Below, piece by piece: positions 19,870-29,351 of a stretch of 64,000 nt of DNA. The notes beneath the pieces were generated by a model. The model made no database searches, was not told the origin of the DNA, and saw only the letters and a program-made list of their open reading frames with translations. The translations under genes and the position numbers were made by a program. The DNA comes from UBA5359 sp002410925 [NCBI: bacterium UBP13_UBA5359]. GTDB taxonomy: Bacteria > UBP13 > UBA5359. The stretch spans positions 31,476 through 95,475 of the forward strand of contig DHPR01000010.1 of NCBI GenBank assembly GCA_002410925.1, read 5' to 3'. Positions within the stretch are counted from its first letter, which is position 1. Each line of letters opens with the position of its first letter.

Positions 19870-21816
19870 ATGATGTCCGGAATAACAAAAGTACGGCTGC
19901 TGGGGGTTCTTCTTTTCATTGCCTGCTCCTGCTTCACGCAACTGCGGGTTGCTGCAGGCGATAAACTGACGCAATATATAGTCGGAGCTGTTTGCCGTCC
20001 TGATCGGTTGCAGGATGCCGCCGGCAGATCGGTAATATATCGGGAGAATCTCCATATATATATATCCAATCCTGGAAAGGAATCTTTGAAGATTGAGAGT
20101 GTAAGGATAAACGGCAAAGATTTGCAGGCAGAAATAACCGCCGATAATATCCTGTGGTATACCATCAATCCTTTGGAAGTATCGCCATTGGCATATGGAG
20201 AGTTGATCGTTCGATATATGGAGACAGGCATGGCGCCGACTGCTGTCAAAGTGGAATTGCTTGATGCTCAAAAAAGGGTTTTAGGCAGTGGCACAGTACC
20301 GGTGATTTTACAGGAACCGGTCATCTGCCAAGCCATAGGTTTTGAGGAAGACTACAAAACAATCTATCTTTATATTTCACCGGCGAATATAGAGAATGTC
20401 ACCATAAAAGAAGTTTATTGCAATGGTAAAAAAGTTGCATTTGGGGGGGAAGGCATATTAAAAAAGGGTTGTATAAGCCCTATGGTTATCGGTCTTTCTC
20501 AGCCGGTCGGCAAGCATGAATTTGTCATGCTTGAACTGATAACCGATAAAGGAACCAGTCGCCTTTTTTCCAGGGTCATTGAGCCTTTTTTCTCTATCGG
20601 CATGTACCGTTGTCACAGGTACGGCGGTAATTTTCAACCGGCGCAGCGCAACAGATATGAACGTAATTTTGGTAAATGGGCGCAACCATATCTGGAATAT
20701 CTTACGGGGCCGGACCGGGCCGGTTATGCTGTGCCGGAGTGGCTTGACGATTGCCGAAAGCATCTTATCAATACGATAGCGCCCGATTTTACTACTTGGA
20801 TCAGCCCTTTGAAAGCGGTTGATTTACTGAAAGAAAGAGATCTAAGATTGGTCAGTACAAAATACGGTCAGGAAATAATCTCTTACCCCGGCTTACACTC
20901 CCTTTATCTGGCCGACGAGCCGGCCGGCATTGATGCGGCGCGCTCATTGACCGAACGCTTGCAGAAGTTGCGTAAATCTTGTAATTCCGGTATCCCTTGC
21001 AAAATCGTCTTTTGCAATCTGGGCTGCTCACCCTGCGATTTCACTTATATTGATGCCGCTGATTTTGACACTTATCCCATAGGCGCCTCGGCTCAGGGAA
21101 GACCATTTGGCATCGGCGGCGGCGTAAGAGCCTTGCGAGAAATAATGGCGCCGCGGCCGATAGGTTTTGTACCGCAGGCTTTTCGCAGTCATCCTGATAA
21201 GAAGACGGGAGGGGGTTGGAGACGCTTCCCTACACCTGATGAAGAGCGATGGATGGTATACAGCGCCGTTGCCAACGGTGCCAAAAGCATCACCTACTTT
21301 GCCTACTCTCTGGAAACATATGAACCCGTCGAGGGTGTGGGAACGGCAGCTCTTGTCGGTATCCCCGAGGCTGTAAACCTTTGGCGGGAGATCGGACGTC
21401 TCAATCTGGAATTAACCGTCATGGGGCCCTGGCTGATGAGAAGTTGCGTGCTGAAACAATACCGGACAAACGGTATAGAGATATCGGTTATAGGTGTCGG
21501 GGAAACTACATTGATTGTTATACCTGTAAATCACAACTATTCTCTGTCGAAGGGCGAGCTTTACGAAGAATTTGTTCCAAAAGCCATGAAGAATATTCTT
21601 TTGCCTGTAAGCCTGCCCTCTTATATGAGTACAATTAAGAGTGCCTTTGAAGTTACTTATAAAGGCATGGAAGATCTGAATTTCACCATTACCGGAAGAG
21701 AGGCGGCAATCAACTTGCCTGCTTTGGAAACCGGTAAAATGATTGTTCTGACCTCGGCCTCAGACTTAAAAAACGAAGTAGAGGCCAGGCGACTATCCTT
21801 TGCCGGCATAGAGTAG
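19870..21816 (+). CDS. Secreted glycosidase-like protein of unassigned family
   Basis: A 648-residue exported protein; the signal peptide includes LLGVLLFIACSCF, and a lipoprotein cysteine is possible but the box is poor. The first 230 residues look like beta-sandwich domains. Residues about 240-520 resemble a TIM-barrel glycosidase: SLYLADEPAG carries an Asp-Glu pair (D349, E350) like that of the GH123-type enzymes downstream, followed by VFCNLG, FDTYPIGA and GAKSITYFAYSLETYEP strand ends. The C-terminal 100 residues are another beta domain. I cannot assign a CAZy family; it may be a divergent GH123/DUF4091 relative. The GTG at 19858 is an alternative start but overlaps the previous stop. 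Confidence 0.6.
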   Translation: MMSGITKVRLLGVLLFIACSCFTQLRVAAGDKLTQYIVGAVCRPDRLQDAAGRSVIYRENLHIYISNPGKESLKIESVRINGKDLQAEITADNILWYTINPLEVSPLAYGELIVRYMETGMAPTAVKVELLDAQKRVLGSGTVPVILQEPVICQAIGFEEDYKTIYLYISPANIENVTIKEVYCNGKKVAFGGEGILKKGCISPMVIGLSQPVGKHEFVMLELITDKGTSRLFSRVIEPFFSIGMYRCHRYGGNFQPAQRNRYERNFGKWAQPYLEYLTGPDRAGYAVPEWLDDCRKHLINTIAPDFTTWISPLKAVDLLKERDLRLVSTKYGQEIISYPGLHSLYLADEPAGIDAARSLTERLQKLRKSCNSGIPCKIVFCNLGCSPCDFTYIDAADFDTYPIGASAQGRPFGIGGGVRALREIMAPRPIGFVPQAFRSHPDKKTGGGWRRFPTPDEERWMVYSAVANGAKSITYFAYSLETYEPVEGVGTAALVGIPEAVNLWREIGRLNLELTVMGPWLMRSCVLKQYRTNGIEISVIGVGETTLIVIPVNHNYSLSKGELYEEFVPKAMKNILLPVSLPSYMSTIKSAFEVTYKGMEDLNFTITGREAAINLPALETGKMIVLTSASDLKNEVEARRLSFAGIE

Positions 21817-21870
21817 AGTGCTTTGGGCACTGCTCCCGATTTATCAATACTTGTGTGAGAGGTTGTTGTT

Positions 21871-24855
21871 ATGGCCTGGATGAAAAAAGCCGTGAAAGTA
21901 TCTTTGTCGTTGTTTATTGCCGTTTTGTTCTTCGGCGGTGCCAAGGGTGACCGTGCCTGGTCGGAAGAAGTGGTTTTCGATAAGCATTTTGCCAATACGA
22001 CGTGCATACCCGGCTATTTTGGCGGGCAAGCTTGGGAGTTTGACGGCCAAAAGAGCCATGCAATCTTTAAAACGCCTTTAAGGGAACTCGATAAATTCTC
22101 GGTCTCTTGTCGAGTAAAGCCTTACAGCTTTCAAAGCGGTACGATCATGGAGATACCGGGAAAACTAGGTTTATATCTCGATATTTTCAATACACACTGG
22201 GTGCGTTTCAAAACAAGTTTTAATAATCATATTCTTTTCACACCCGGTAACATCGTCATTGGGCATGATGTTTGGACTCATGTTGCCGTCACTTACGATG
22301 GTCGGCAACTGAAACTGCTTGTCAACGGGGTGCCGCTGGCCGAAAAAACAATAGCAGGTCAAACCCTGACTATCGACAAGGTTTATTGGGGTGCGGGAGA
22401 TAAAGGTCAAGCATCTTTTCAAGGCGGAATTGATGAGCCGACTGTAACTGCCGGCTTCTCCGATTTCACAGGCCTCCTTGAGAAAGATTTTATGCAAAAA
22501 ATGAATTTGTCGAAAAAGAATGGATCGATGGCAATAACCGATGTTTCATATAGGAATGGCTATTGCGTTGTCTGGGTAACGGGACCAACGGAGATGATAG
22601 CCAGAGATGCGGAGCCTGCTTTATCGAAGAAGGATGCCAAGGTGGAAATGGCGCAAAATGAAGTGGAAAGCCTACAGATCGTTATTCGTCCCTTGCAGGA
22701 TCTGGATAATGTCGAAATAAAGGTCTCCGATCTCAAAAATGAGCGGGGGGATATGTTCCCTGCATCCGGGATCACCCTTCACAAAATAAAGTATATCTAT
22801 AACCCGCCGGAGCTTTTCGGCACTGGATGTCGTCGGAAAAAGGATGGCTTCTATCCGGATGCGTTGCCAATAGTGAATGATCCTTGCAAGCTTCAATCAT
22901 CAACAGGCAATCAGCCCTTTCTGCTTAGCTTTTCCACTTTTGACGGGGTGGCATCCGGAAAGTACAGCGGTCGCCTGGTGATTGAATCTGTAAACGCCCC
23001 GGCGATGACTATTCCGCTGGATGTTACTGTTTGGGACTTTGCTTTGACTCGGGAGTCCCATCTGCGTGGCGAGTTCAACATTCTTTATGGTCGGGGATGG
23101 AGGTTCCTCGAGAAGCATTATGGCCTTAAATGGGGGAGCAAGGAATTAACGACGATGTATAAAAAATACTATCAGATGCTGCTGAATCATCGTTTAAATC
23201 CGAAGGAGATACCGGTGGATCTCTTTTCCAGGGAAGCAGACGATTACTTGCGCGATTCGCGGTTGAACAGTCATCCTGTTTTTGAATATAGCGGCGGCTT
23301 GCGTTGGATAAAACGCAAAGGCGCATTTCCGGCAGAGGAATCAATAGATTATGTCGATAAAAGCAAATTGGAAAGAGCGGTTTCCCTATTGAAGCAGAAG
23401 GGGCATTGGCACAAGAGTTATTTTTGCCCTCAAAATATTATTGATGAAGCAGGTCCAGCAGAGGCTCATTATGTTCATAGAGTAAAGAAGCTTTTCACGG
23501 AGATTGCTGCGGATGCCAAGTTGGCATTGGCATGCAACTATCACTCTGAACTGGAGGGAGCGGTAGATATTTGGATGCTGCATTGCCTGAAGTTCAACCC
23601 CTTTCTGGCTAAAATGCTTCAGGCGAAGGGCAACGAAGTATATCTTTATTTGGCCGACAGCATGGGAGGACGATATCCGAATTATTACCTCAGTTTTCCC
23701 CGTTCTGAAACCAGAGCAATGGGTTGGTTATATTGGCTTTATGATCTTCAGGGATATGAATATTATTCCGTTAATTTATGGTACAAGAACCCTTGGCAAA
23801 AAGCCATGCCCAGTAACAACGAGGATGAGAATTTCCAGGGTGTGCTCATCTATCCTGGTCCGGACGGCCCAGTCAGTTCTTTGCGATTGGAGGCCATCAG
23901 GGATGGTATGGAAGATTATGAATATTTATGGCAGCTAAAAAAAAGGCTCCGTTCGGTCTCTGAAAAGCTAAACCTGTCCGATGAGGGTATAGATAAAATG
24001 GTAAAGCGATGCTGCGAATTTGTTGCACCGGCATTAAACAGAGTGCCGAACAAGCCGAGCGTAATCTATAAAATGAGAAAAAGACTCGCTGAGAAAATAC
24101 TTCTTTTGGATAGAGATATCTGGCTTGATGTTCCGTTCGATAAAATATTCATCGGCCATGACGAAAAAAATATCATGATAAAGGGCAAAGTTCTCTCTGG
24201 AACATTTTTGCAAATTAATGATCAAAAAATCAAAGTCGCCGAGGACGGAACCTTTAGTTTTGAATGGCGTATACCGCATGGCAATGAAGTCTGCATAACG
24301 ATAAACAATGGTACCCTTACCTTTTATCGTGAAAAGAAGAGAATGAACGATAAATATGGTTGGGCGGAAACAATCGATGTCGCTGACGGCAGCCCTGCCG
24401 GGCGATATGATTTCAACCTGGATATTGTCAGGGTGGCAAAGAAGAATCCTGCTTTGGATCTAGTGAACTATGTTATGCCGAATATTCCCATGGTGGGACT
24501 GATGGAAAAGGGAAAAGCCTTTGTTGATTTTCAGATTGCCATCCCACAGAGCATCAGGACTTGTCAGCTCTCTTTTGCCTCGCTTCAAGGAGCGAACAGC
24601 GGGAATTATGTAAATGTATATGTCGGAAGCGCCGGCAGTTGGAAGAGGGTCTATGAAGGGAAAAACGGCTACAGTGATTGCCGGCTTTACGATGTGACTA
24701 TTTCTGCTGATGACCTGCTTCCGCATTGTAGCGCCAAAGAATCTTTATTGCTTCGTCTGGAGTTTGTGAATATCTCCGGCAGAGGCTTTGCAGGTATCTC
24801 TTCGCATTCATGTAAGCCGTTTTTTACGGCTCTTTGCAATGGTATCGATATGTAG
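21871..24855 (+). CDS. Large secreted LamG plus GH123-like (DUF4091) glycoside hydrolase
   Basis: A 994-residue protein with a signal peptide (about 1-30). Residues about 35-205 form a LamG-type concanavalin domain (FDGQKSHAIFKTPL, WTHVAVTYDGRQLKLLVNG). Residues about 245-390 are a beta-sandwich like the GH123 N-domain. Residues about 395-715 are a barrel with QNIIDEAGPAEAHYVHRV carrying the Asp-Glu pair (D525, E526) and the DUF4091-typical YPGPDGPVSSLRLEAIRDG and MEDYEYLWQL. A C-terminal beta region of about 220 residues is unassigned. GH123 enzymes characterised to date act on N-acetylgalactosaminides by a substrate-assisted Asp-Glu mechanism; this substrate is inferred, not shown. Confidence 0.77.
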   Translation: MAWMKKAVKVSLSLFIAVLFFGGAKGDRAWSEEVVFDKHFANTTCIPGYFGGQAWEFDGQKSHAIFKTPLRELDKFSVSCRVKPYSFQSGTIMEIPGKLGLYLDIFNTHWVRFKTSFNNHILFTPGNIVIGHDVWTHVAVTYDGRQLKLLVNGVPLAEKTIAGQTLTIDKVYWGAGDKGQASFQGGIDEPTVTAGFSDFTGLLEKDFMQKMNLSKKNGSMAITDVSYRNGYCVVWVTGPTEMIARDAEPALSKKDAKVEMAQNEVESLQIVIRPLQDLDNVEIKVSDLKNERGDMFPASGITLHKIKYIYNPPELFGTGCRRKKDGFYPDALPIVNDPCKLQSSTGNQPFLLSFSTFDGVASGKYSGRLVIESVNAPAMTIPLDVTVWDFALTRESHLRGEFNILYGRGWRFLEKHYGLKWGSKELTTMYKKYYQMLLNHRLNPKEIPVDLFSREADDYLRDSRLNSHPVFEYSGGLRWIKRKGAFPAEESIDYVDKSKLERAVSLLKQKGHWHKSYFCPQNIIDEAGPAEAHYVHRVKKLFTEIAADAKLALACNYHSELEGAVDIWMLHCLKFNPFLAKMLQAKGNEVYLYLADSMGGRYPNYYLSFPRSETRAMGWLYWLYDLQGYEYYSVNLWYKNPWQKAMPSNNEDENFQGVLIYPGPDGPVSSLRLEAIRDGMEDYEYLWQLKKRLRSVSEKLNLSDEGIDKMVKRCCEFVAPALNRVPNKPSVIYKMRKRLAEKILLLDRDIWLDVPFDKIFIGHDEKNIMIKGKVLSGTFLQINDQKIKVAEDGTFSFEWRIPHGNEVCITINNGTLTFYREKKRMNDKYGWAETIDVADGSPAGRYDFNLDIVRVAKKNPALDLVNYVMPNIPMVGLMEKGKAFVDFQIAIPQSIRTCQLSFASLQGANSGNYVNVYVGSAGSWKRVYEGKNGYSDCRLYDVTISADDLLPHCSAKESLLLRLEFVNISGRGFAGISSHSCKPFFTALCNGIDM

Positions 24856-24926
24856 CAAAAAGGTTGGGATAGAAGCTTGTCCGGTAATCTCTGTTTCTAA
24901 AAAAGCGATGTCGGAGGGATAAGATA

Positions 24927-26021
24927 ATGCGGATGAAAATTGCTTTGGTGGTTTTACTCTTTTTAGCCATACCCGTGAAGAATATTTCCGCGCTGGTGTA
25001 TGACCTGGATTGCTCTGCTCCGGCAGTAAACGGCATGGTAGTTAATGAAAAAGGAGTTCCTATCTTTAATGCTGTCAGCATGATGGTCTCCGTTGATCCG
25101 GGTGCAACATTCAAATACTATATGGTGAGTGATTTCAACGGCTGGCTTTTTTATGATCATTTTGATGCTCTGGAAGTGGGCTACAGAGGCGGATTTGCGG
25201 TAACGGCTTATCATCATGGTCATGAAACGGCTACCGCTTACGGCGTTGTTGCCGGAGATATGCTGTATGGGAAAAAGTCTTTGAAATTGAAGAAGGGAAA
25301 ACGGAGCAGCAAAACAGAATTTGTAGGAGGGACCGTTACTGCCGCACCACCGGGTGTTTATCTGGCTTTTTGGAAAAACGAGATATTGAAACGCTACGAT
25401 GCGGTCGTTTTTTGTTCGCTTCCCTGGCGGAATATTAGCCTGCGCGTGGCCAGTGGCAGTAAAAGCGAAAATCGGGCTAAGCAATACAATAATAGCTACT
25501 TTTTTCACTATTCACCGGCTGCATCCGAGCGATTCGCTGTGTTTAAATTGCAAGGATACGACAACCGCGGCAAAAGATGTGAACGGTTATTCAAGATGAA
25601 CTTTGATGCCGATTATCAAAACACCGGTTTTCTTTCTCGTAACGGAGGCGTTATTCCCATTGGCAAGGATGATCGAAGCCGGCTGGAGGTATTGCCGGGA
25701 ACTTATTCGGGCAGGCACAATGTAGCCATAACCATCAGGCGTTACTCTTCAAAGGAGCCTTCTCAACCGGGATATATTTATGAACTTGCGCCTGAATTGA
25801 GTTTTCGCCGGGATGCGGATCTGGTTCTGGCTCTACCCGAATGGGGTGCGCCTGCGGCCTGGAAGGTGGCTCGCTATGATGAAGAAACGAAAAAGTGGCT
25901 GAAGTGCCGATATGATACGGATGCCGCTGCCGGAGTTGTACGCATCAAAACGAGACGGACGGGCAAGTTTCGTCTCAGCCTGGAGGAGAAAATGTTAGGG
26001 GAGGACAAAGGAGATGAGTAA
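24927..26021 (+). CDS. Secreted protein of unknown function in the glycan island
   Basis: A 364-residue protein with a clear signal peptide (MRMKIALVVLLFLAIPVKNISA) and ATG preceded by CGGAGGGATAAG. It is beta-rich. Residues about 25-110 could be a carboxypeptidase-regulatory or transthyretin-like module (VNGMVVNEKGVPIFNAVSMM, SDFNGWLFYDHF). The last 100 residues contain LPGTYSGRHNVAITIRRYSS and VARYDEETKKWLKCRYDTD, which look like sandwich strands. No catalytic motif is recognised. It overlaps the next gene by eight bases, so it is translationally coupled to the GH123-like enzyme. Confidence 0.75.
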   Translation: MRMKIALVVLLFLAIPVKNISALVYDLDCSAPAVNGMVVNEKGVPIFNAVSMMVSVDPGATFKYYMVSDFNGWLFYDHFDALEVGYRGGFAVTAYHHGHETATAYGVVAGDMLYGKKSLKLKKGKRSSKTEFVGGTVTAAPPGVYLAFWKNEILKRYDAVVFCSLPWRNISLRVASGSKSENRAKQYNNSYFFHYSPAASERFAVFKLQGYDNRGKRCERLFKMNFDADYQNTGFLSRNGGVIPIGKDDRSRLEVLPGTYSGRHNVAITIRRYSSKEPSQPGYIYELAPELSFRRDADLVLALPEWGAPAAWKVARYDEETKKWLKCRYDTDAAAGVVRIKTRRTGKFRLSLEEKMLGEDKGDE

Positions 26022-27666
26022 TACCGCGAAAATAAACAACCATGATCAATCCGGAATAATCAGTGTCTGGCTGGCAAACTCGTTACGCCGTTTCTACTTG
26101 GCATCACCAGCGGAAGAGTATAAGCCACTGTTGCTTGAGGCTGCCCGGGGAGAACGTTGTTCTTTTCAGGTTGTTATCCGTACCGGAGAACGCCCGCTAA
26201 CAGTTTGCGCCGAGGCGCATGCTATCGGCGATTTGCCTGTAGAGGTGCGTCTGGCAGGTTATGTACCCATTCGGCATCTGACTATGGAAACACCGCTTGA
26301 TGATATTGAGGGAGCCGGTTTCCTTCCCGGATATGCGCCGGACCCTCTTCTGCCAGTGAGTTTAGTGCAGGCAGGAGCGCATGAAACACATTCCTTCTGG
26401 ATTACCGTTCAGGTGGGAACGGAGGTCACACCAGGGCGCCATACGATTATGGTTATAATCCGGTCAGGGAAGTTAACGCCGCTATCCTGCGAGGTTACAG
26501 TGCTGGTGCACCGAGCCATATTACCGCCACGACGCAATTTCCCGGTAACACAGTGGTTCTATGCTGATGCACTTTGCGATTGGTACAAAGTGGAGCTCTT
26601 TGAAGAGCCTTTCTGGAAAATCTTGAAAAGGTATTTATCCGATCTAAGCTTGCATGGGCAGGATACCGTCTATGTGCCGGCCTTCACGCCTTCCCTTGAC
26701 GGAGTTAAGCGCCCGACACAACTCTTGGATGTGCAAATCGAACAGGGTGAATACCGTTTTGACTGGTCCATGGTGGCTGCCTGGGTAAAAATGGCCAGAG
26801 AATGCGGCTTGTCCCGGTTTGAATGGCCGCATCTCTTTACTCAGTGGGGGGCAGACCGGGCAATCCGCATTTACGAGGGCCGGGCGGAAAACGGTAATCT
26901 TCTATGGCCGCCGGAAACCGGAGCGCTTTCCGAAACCTATCGCCGTTTCCTAGCTCGGTATCTTAGCGAACTGGAGCGCTTTCTGCATCTGGAAAAACTG
27001 ACTGATTGCAGCTTTTTTCATCTCTCTGACGAACCTCATGAGGACAGTCATTTTATCAACTATCGTGCAGCCAGAGGCATGTTAAGAGAACTGGCTCCGT
27101 GGATGAAGATCACGGATGCCTTGAGTGAACTTAAGTTTGCTTACGAGGGCTTGGTAGATATACCTGTGCCCGGTGTGCAACATGCTCCTGATTTTGTGGA
27201 GAAGGACTTCTTTGCCTGGGCTTATTTTTGTTGCGGCCCGCGCGGTCGCTATCTGAATCGTTTTCTGGATACACCTCTACTCAAATTAAGAATGGCCGGG
27301 TGGCTCTTTTTTAAACTGCAGGCCAGGGGATTTCTACATTGGGGGTATAACTACTGGTATAGATTTCAGACGACAGAGCTTATCGATCCGTATGCTGTTA
27401 CCGACGGCCTTGCTTGGCCTAAAATCCCGCCCGGCGATACCTTTGTCGTCTATCCGGGAACGGACGGTCCGGTAGATTCCCTGCGCTGGGAAGTCTTTGC
27501 CGAGAGCCTTCAGGATTATACTTTGCTGCAGGCTGCCGCATCTGATCCAAACGCCCCAATGCTTGCCGGCATTCATGACTATGCCGATTTCCCACGTGAT
27601 GTCGGCTGGATTGCTGCCCGTCGCAGCAAACTTCTGGCTGAGTTGGATAAGATAAATATGAAATAA
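26014..27666 (+). CDS. GH123-like (DUF4091) glycoside hydrolase, probably cytosolic
   Basis: A 550-residue protein without a signal peptide. Residues about 10-170 match the GH123 N-terminal sandwich (RGERCSFQVVIRTGERP). Residues about 180-530 form the catalytic barrel: FFHLSDEPHEDSHF contains the Asp-Glu pair (D339, E340) used in substrate-assisted catalysis, and the DUF4091 tail FVVYPGTDGPVDSLRWE and ESLQDYTLLQ is present. It overlaps the upstream unknown gene by eight bases and lies 19 bases before the GH130 gene. With no export signal it should act on an imported oligosaccharide. Exo-acting hexosaminidase activity is the family expectation, not a demonstration. Confidence 0.82.
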   Translation: MSNTAKINNHDQSGIISVWLANSLRRFYLASPAEEYKPLLLEAARGERCSFQVVIRTGERPLTVCAEAHAIGDLPVEVRLAGYVPIRHLTMETPLDDIEGAGFLPGYAPDPLLPVSLVQAGAHETHSFWITVQVGTEVTPGRHTIMVIIRSGKLTPLSCEVTVLVHRAILPPRRNFPVTQWFYADALCDWYKVELFEEPFWKILKRYLSDLSLHGQDTVYVPAFTPSLDGVKRPTQLLDVQIEQGEYRFDWSMVAAWVKMARECGLSRFEWPHLFTQWGADRAIRIYEGRAENGNLLWPPETGALSETYRRFLARYLSELERFLHLEKLTDCSFFHLSDEPHEDSHFINYRAARGMLRELAPWMKITDALSELKFAYEGLVDIPVPGVQHAPDFVEKDFFAWAYFCCGPRGRYLNRFLDTPLLKLRMAGWLFFKLQARGFLHWGYNYWYRFQTTELIDPYAVTDGLAWPKIPPGDTFVVYPGTDGPVDSLRWEVFAESLQDYTLLQAAASDPNAPMLAGIHDYADFPRDVGWIAARRSKLLAELDKINMK

Positions 27667-27685
27667 TCTAAGGGGCGATTTACCG

Positions 27686-28705
27686 ATGAAGATACAAAGG
27701 CATGCCGGCAACCCTATACTTAAACCCGAACCCCTTAATCCCTGGGAGAGTATGGCAGTTTGCAATCCTACCGTTTGGTATGAGAACGGTCTCTTCCGCA
27801 TGCTCTACCGGGCTGCCGGTGATGATGAGGCACACCGTATTTATCTGGGCCTGGCGGAGAGCCGGGACGGCATCAACTTTAAACGCGTATCTAACGATCC
27901 CGTGCTGGCCCCAAGTGCGGACGGCCCTGATGCCGGCTGCATTGAAGATCCTCGGGTGGTGAGGTTCGAAGGAGTCTTTTACATTACCTATGCCTATCGC
28001 CCCTTCCCTCCCGGGCGCTACTGGCTGCATCCGGAAGGCATGGCTTACGCTCCCGGCAGCCCTGAAGGAGCGCCGCGGCTGATAAGAGAAAACCTGACCA
28101 ATACCGGCCTGGCCATGTCTACCGATCTGCAAACTTTTATCCGGCTGGGACGCTTGACCGAAGCTAATTCAGATAACCGTGACGTGATGTTTTTTCCCGA
28201 GCGCATAAAAGGCAAATATGTCCTTTTGCATCGAAAAAAGGAGTTGCCGGATACACCTTTCCCATCCATAAGGATCTCCTTTATGGAAGATCTGTTCGAT
28301 TATAACGATGGTTTTCTGTTGGCCAGAAACCGGTACTGGTGGGAAACTAAAATGGGCGCCGGTTGCCCGCCGCTACGGACGGACGACGGCTGGCTGCTAA
28401 TATACCATGCGGTCTGCCGCAAGGGAATATATCGTGCCGGGGCCATGCTTCTTGATCTGGAGAATCCTCGGGAAGTGATTGCACGCACGGCGGAACCTAT
28501 ACTTGAGCCGAAGTGTAATTACGAGTGTTCCGGGCTTTACAGCGATTGCGTTTTTCCTACCGGTGCCGTCGTCGTTGGTGATATCCTCTATATTTACTAT
28601 GGGGCGGCTGACAAGTGCATCTGCTTGGCTACATGCAAGTTAAGCCGGCTTATAGATCACCTGTTGAAGAGAAGAAGGTTGATGCTCTTTGGAGCAAGCC
28701 TCTGA
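27686..28705 (+). CDS. GH130 family glycoside phosphorylase or hydrolase
   Basis: A 339-residue five-bladed beta-propeller enzyme of the GH130 family; characterised members phosphorolyse beta-mannosides, releasing mannose 1-phosphate. Visible family features are RHAGNPIL at the N-terminus, NPTVWYENGLFRMLYRA, the acid catalyst context IEDPRV (D88), and RDVMFFPERIKGKYVLLHR with basic residues that bind phosphate. There is no signal peptide, so it acts in the cytosol. It is the last gene of the island and suggests a mannose-containing substrate alongside the hexosaminide expected for GH123. Confidence 0.9.
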   Translation: MKIQRHAGNPILKPEPLNPWESMAVCNPTVWYENGLFRMLYRAAGDDEAHRIYLGLAESRDGINFKRVSNDPVLAPSADGPDAGCIEDPRVVRFEGVFYITYAYRPFPPGRYWLHPEGMAYAPGSPEGAPRLIRENLTNTGLAMSTDLQTFIRLGRLTEANSDNRDVMFFPERIKGKYVLLHRKKELPDTPFPSIRISFMEDLFDYNDGFLLARNRYWWETKMGAGCPPLRTDDGWLLIYHAVCRKGIYRAGAMLLDLENPREVIARTAEPILEPKCNYECSGLYSDCVFPTGAVVVGDILYIYYGAADKCICLATCKLSRLIDHLLKRRRLMLFGASL

Positions 28706-28741
28706 AGAATTCTTGAGAGGGTTATTAGTTAAGCCTTATTC

Positions 28742-28905
28742 TCAAAGGGTATGCCAATTATCTGCTGGCTCATAAGATTCTTCCTCTTCGATGTAACGGA
28801 TGCCGTGCCGCCGGCATAGTGCTTCTAGTTTAAGAGAGAAGCGTAAGAGAAAGAATGCCATGTATGTCGCCAACAGAGATTACGGGTATAGCCGCGAGAG
28901 ATAAG
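28742..28905 (-). pseudogene. Decayed fragment of an IS605/IS607-type TnpB (OrfB) transposase-like gene
   Basis: Reading the minus strand, a 39-residue frame (28861 to 28742) contains KLEALCRRHGIRYIEEEESY, which resembles the TnpB segment where K-x-E-x6-GI leads to E-S-Y-T-S before the zinc ribbon. The match breaks at ESY, where E-P replaces T-S, and the frame soon stops. Just upstream in a different frame lies PVISVGDIHGIL, similar to the preceding TnpB strand (VIVIGDLxGI). Together they look like two pieces of one gene separated by a frameshift and deletions. No terminal repeats or TnpA were found. Short fragment, so moderate confidence only. Confidence 0.42.
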
Positions 28906-29351
28906 CGATTGTCCGAGACCGCATCACTCAATCGCCGGCAAGATTATCTTAAGCTTGAAAAGCAATCAATTGAAAAAGTGATCACATAAGCCGGTAATAA
29001 ATTGTTGCCCTTATCTTCATAAGTTATTTGCTATGGGAGGCCAACCGTTTGAAGATAAACGCTCGTCTTCTCTATAGTACCATAGAGATTACAGCTATTG
29101 CTGTTATTTGCCGGCAAGCGTATTTGCCTTCGCTCTTCAAGTAAACTCCAATGCCGGATTCACAGTTGATAATTCCCCCCGCTTTTGCTACTATCCAATA
29201 GTAAGACAAAACTTTAAAGGAATTACGCAGTTGCCTGCCAAACGGATAAAGCTGTTGCCCTGCTTGCTTTGAACGACCATGCACACCAGCCAAGCTGTAA
29301 TTCGTACCATGAACCGGCCATCCAAAAAACCACAGACGAAAGGTTACTGTT
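28906..29351. other. Intergenic stretch with no gene seen
   Basis: Between the TnpB-like remnant and yqeK there is no frame with a credible ribosome site or family match on either strand. The base composition is uneven (AT-rich near 28960-29080). It may contain further eroded mobile-element sequence and the promoter of yqeK, but I could not identify either. Confidence 0.4.

Noticed and set aside
28861-29351. Complete insertion sequence around the TnpB-like fragment
   Set aside because: No terminal inverted repeats, no tnpA and no long open frame could be found; only a small remnant is supported.
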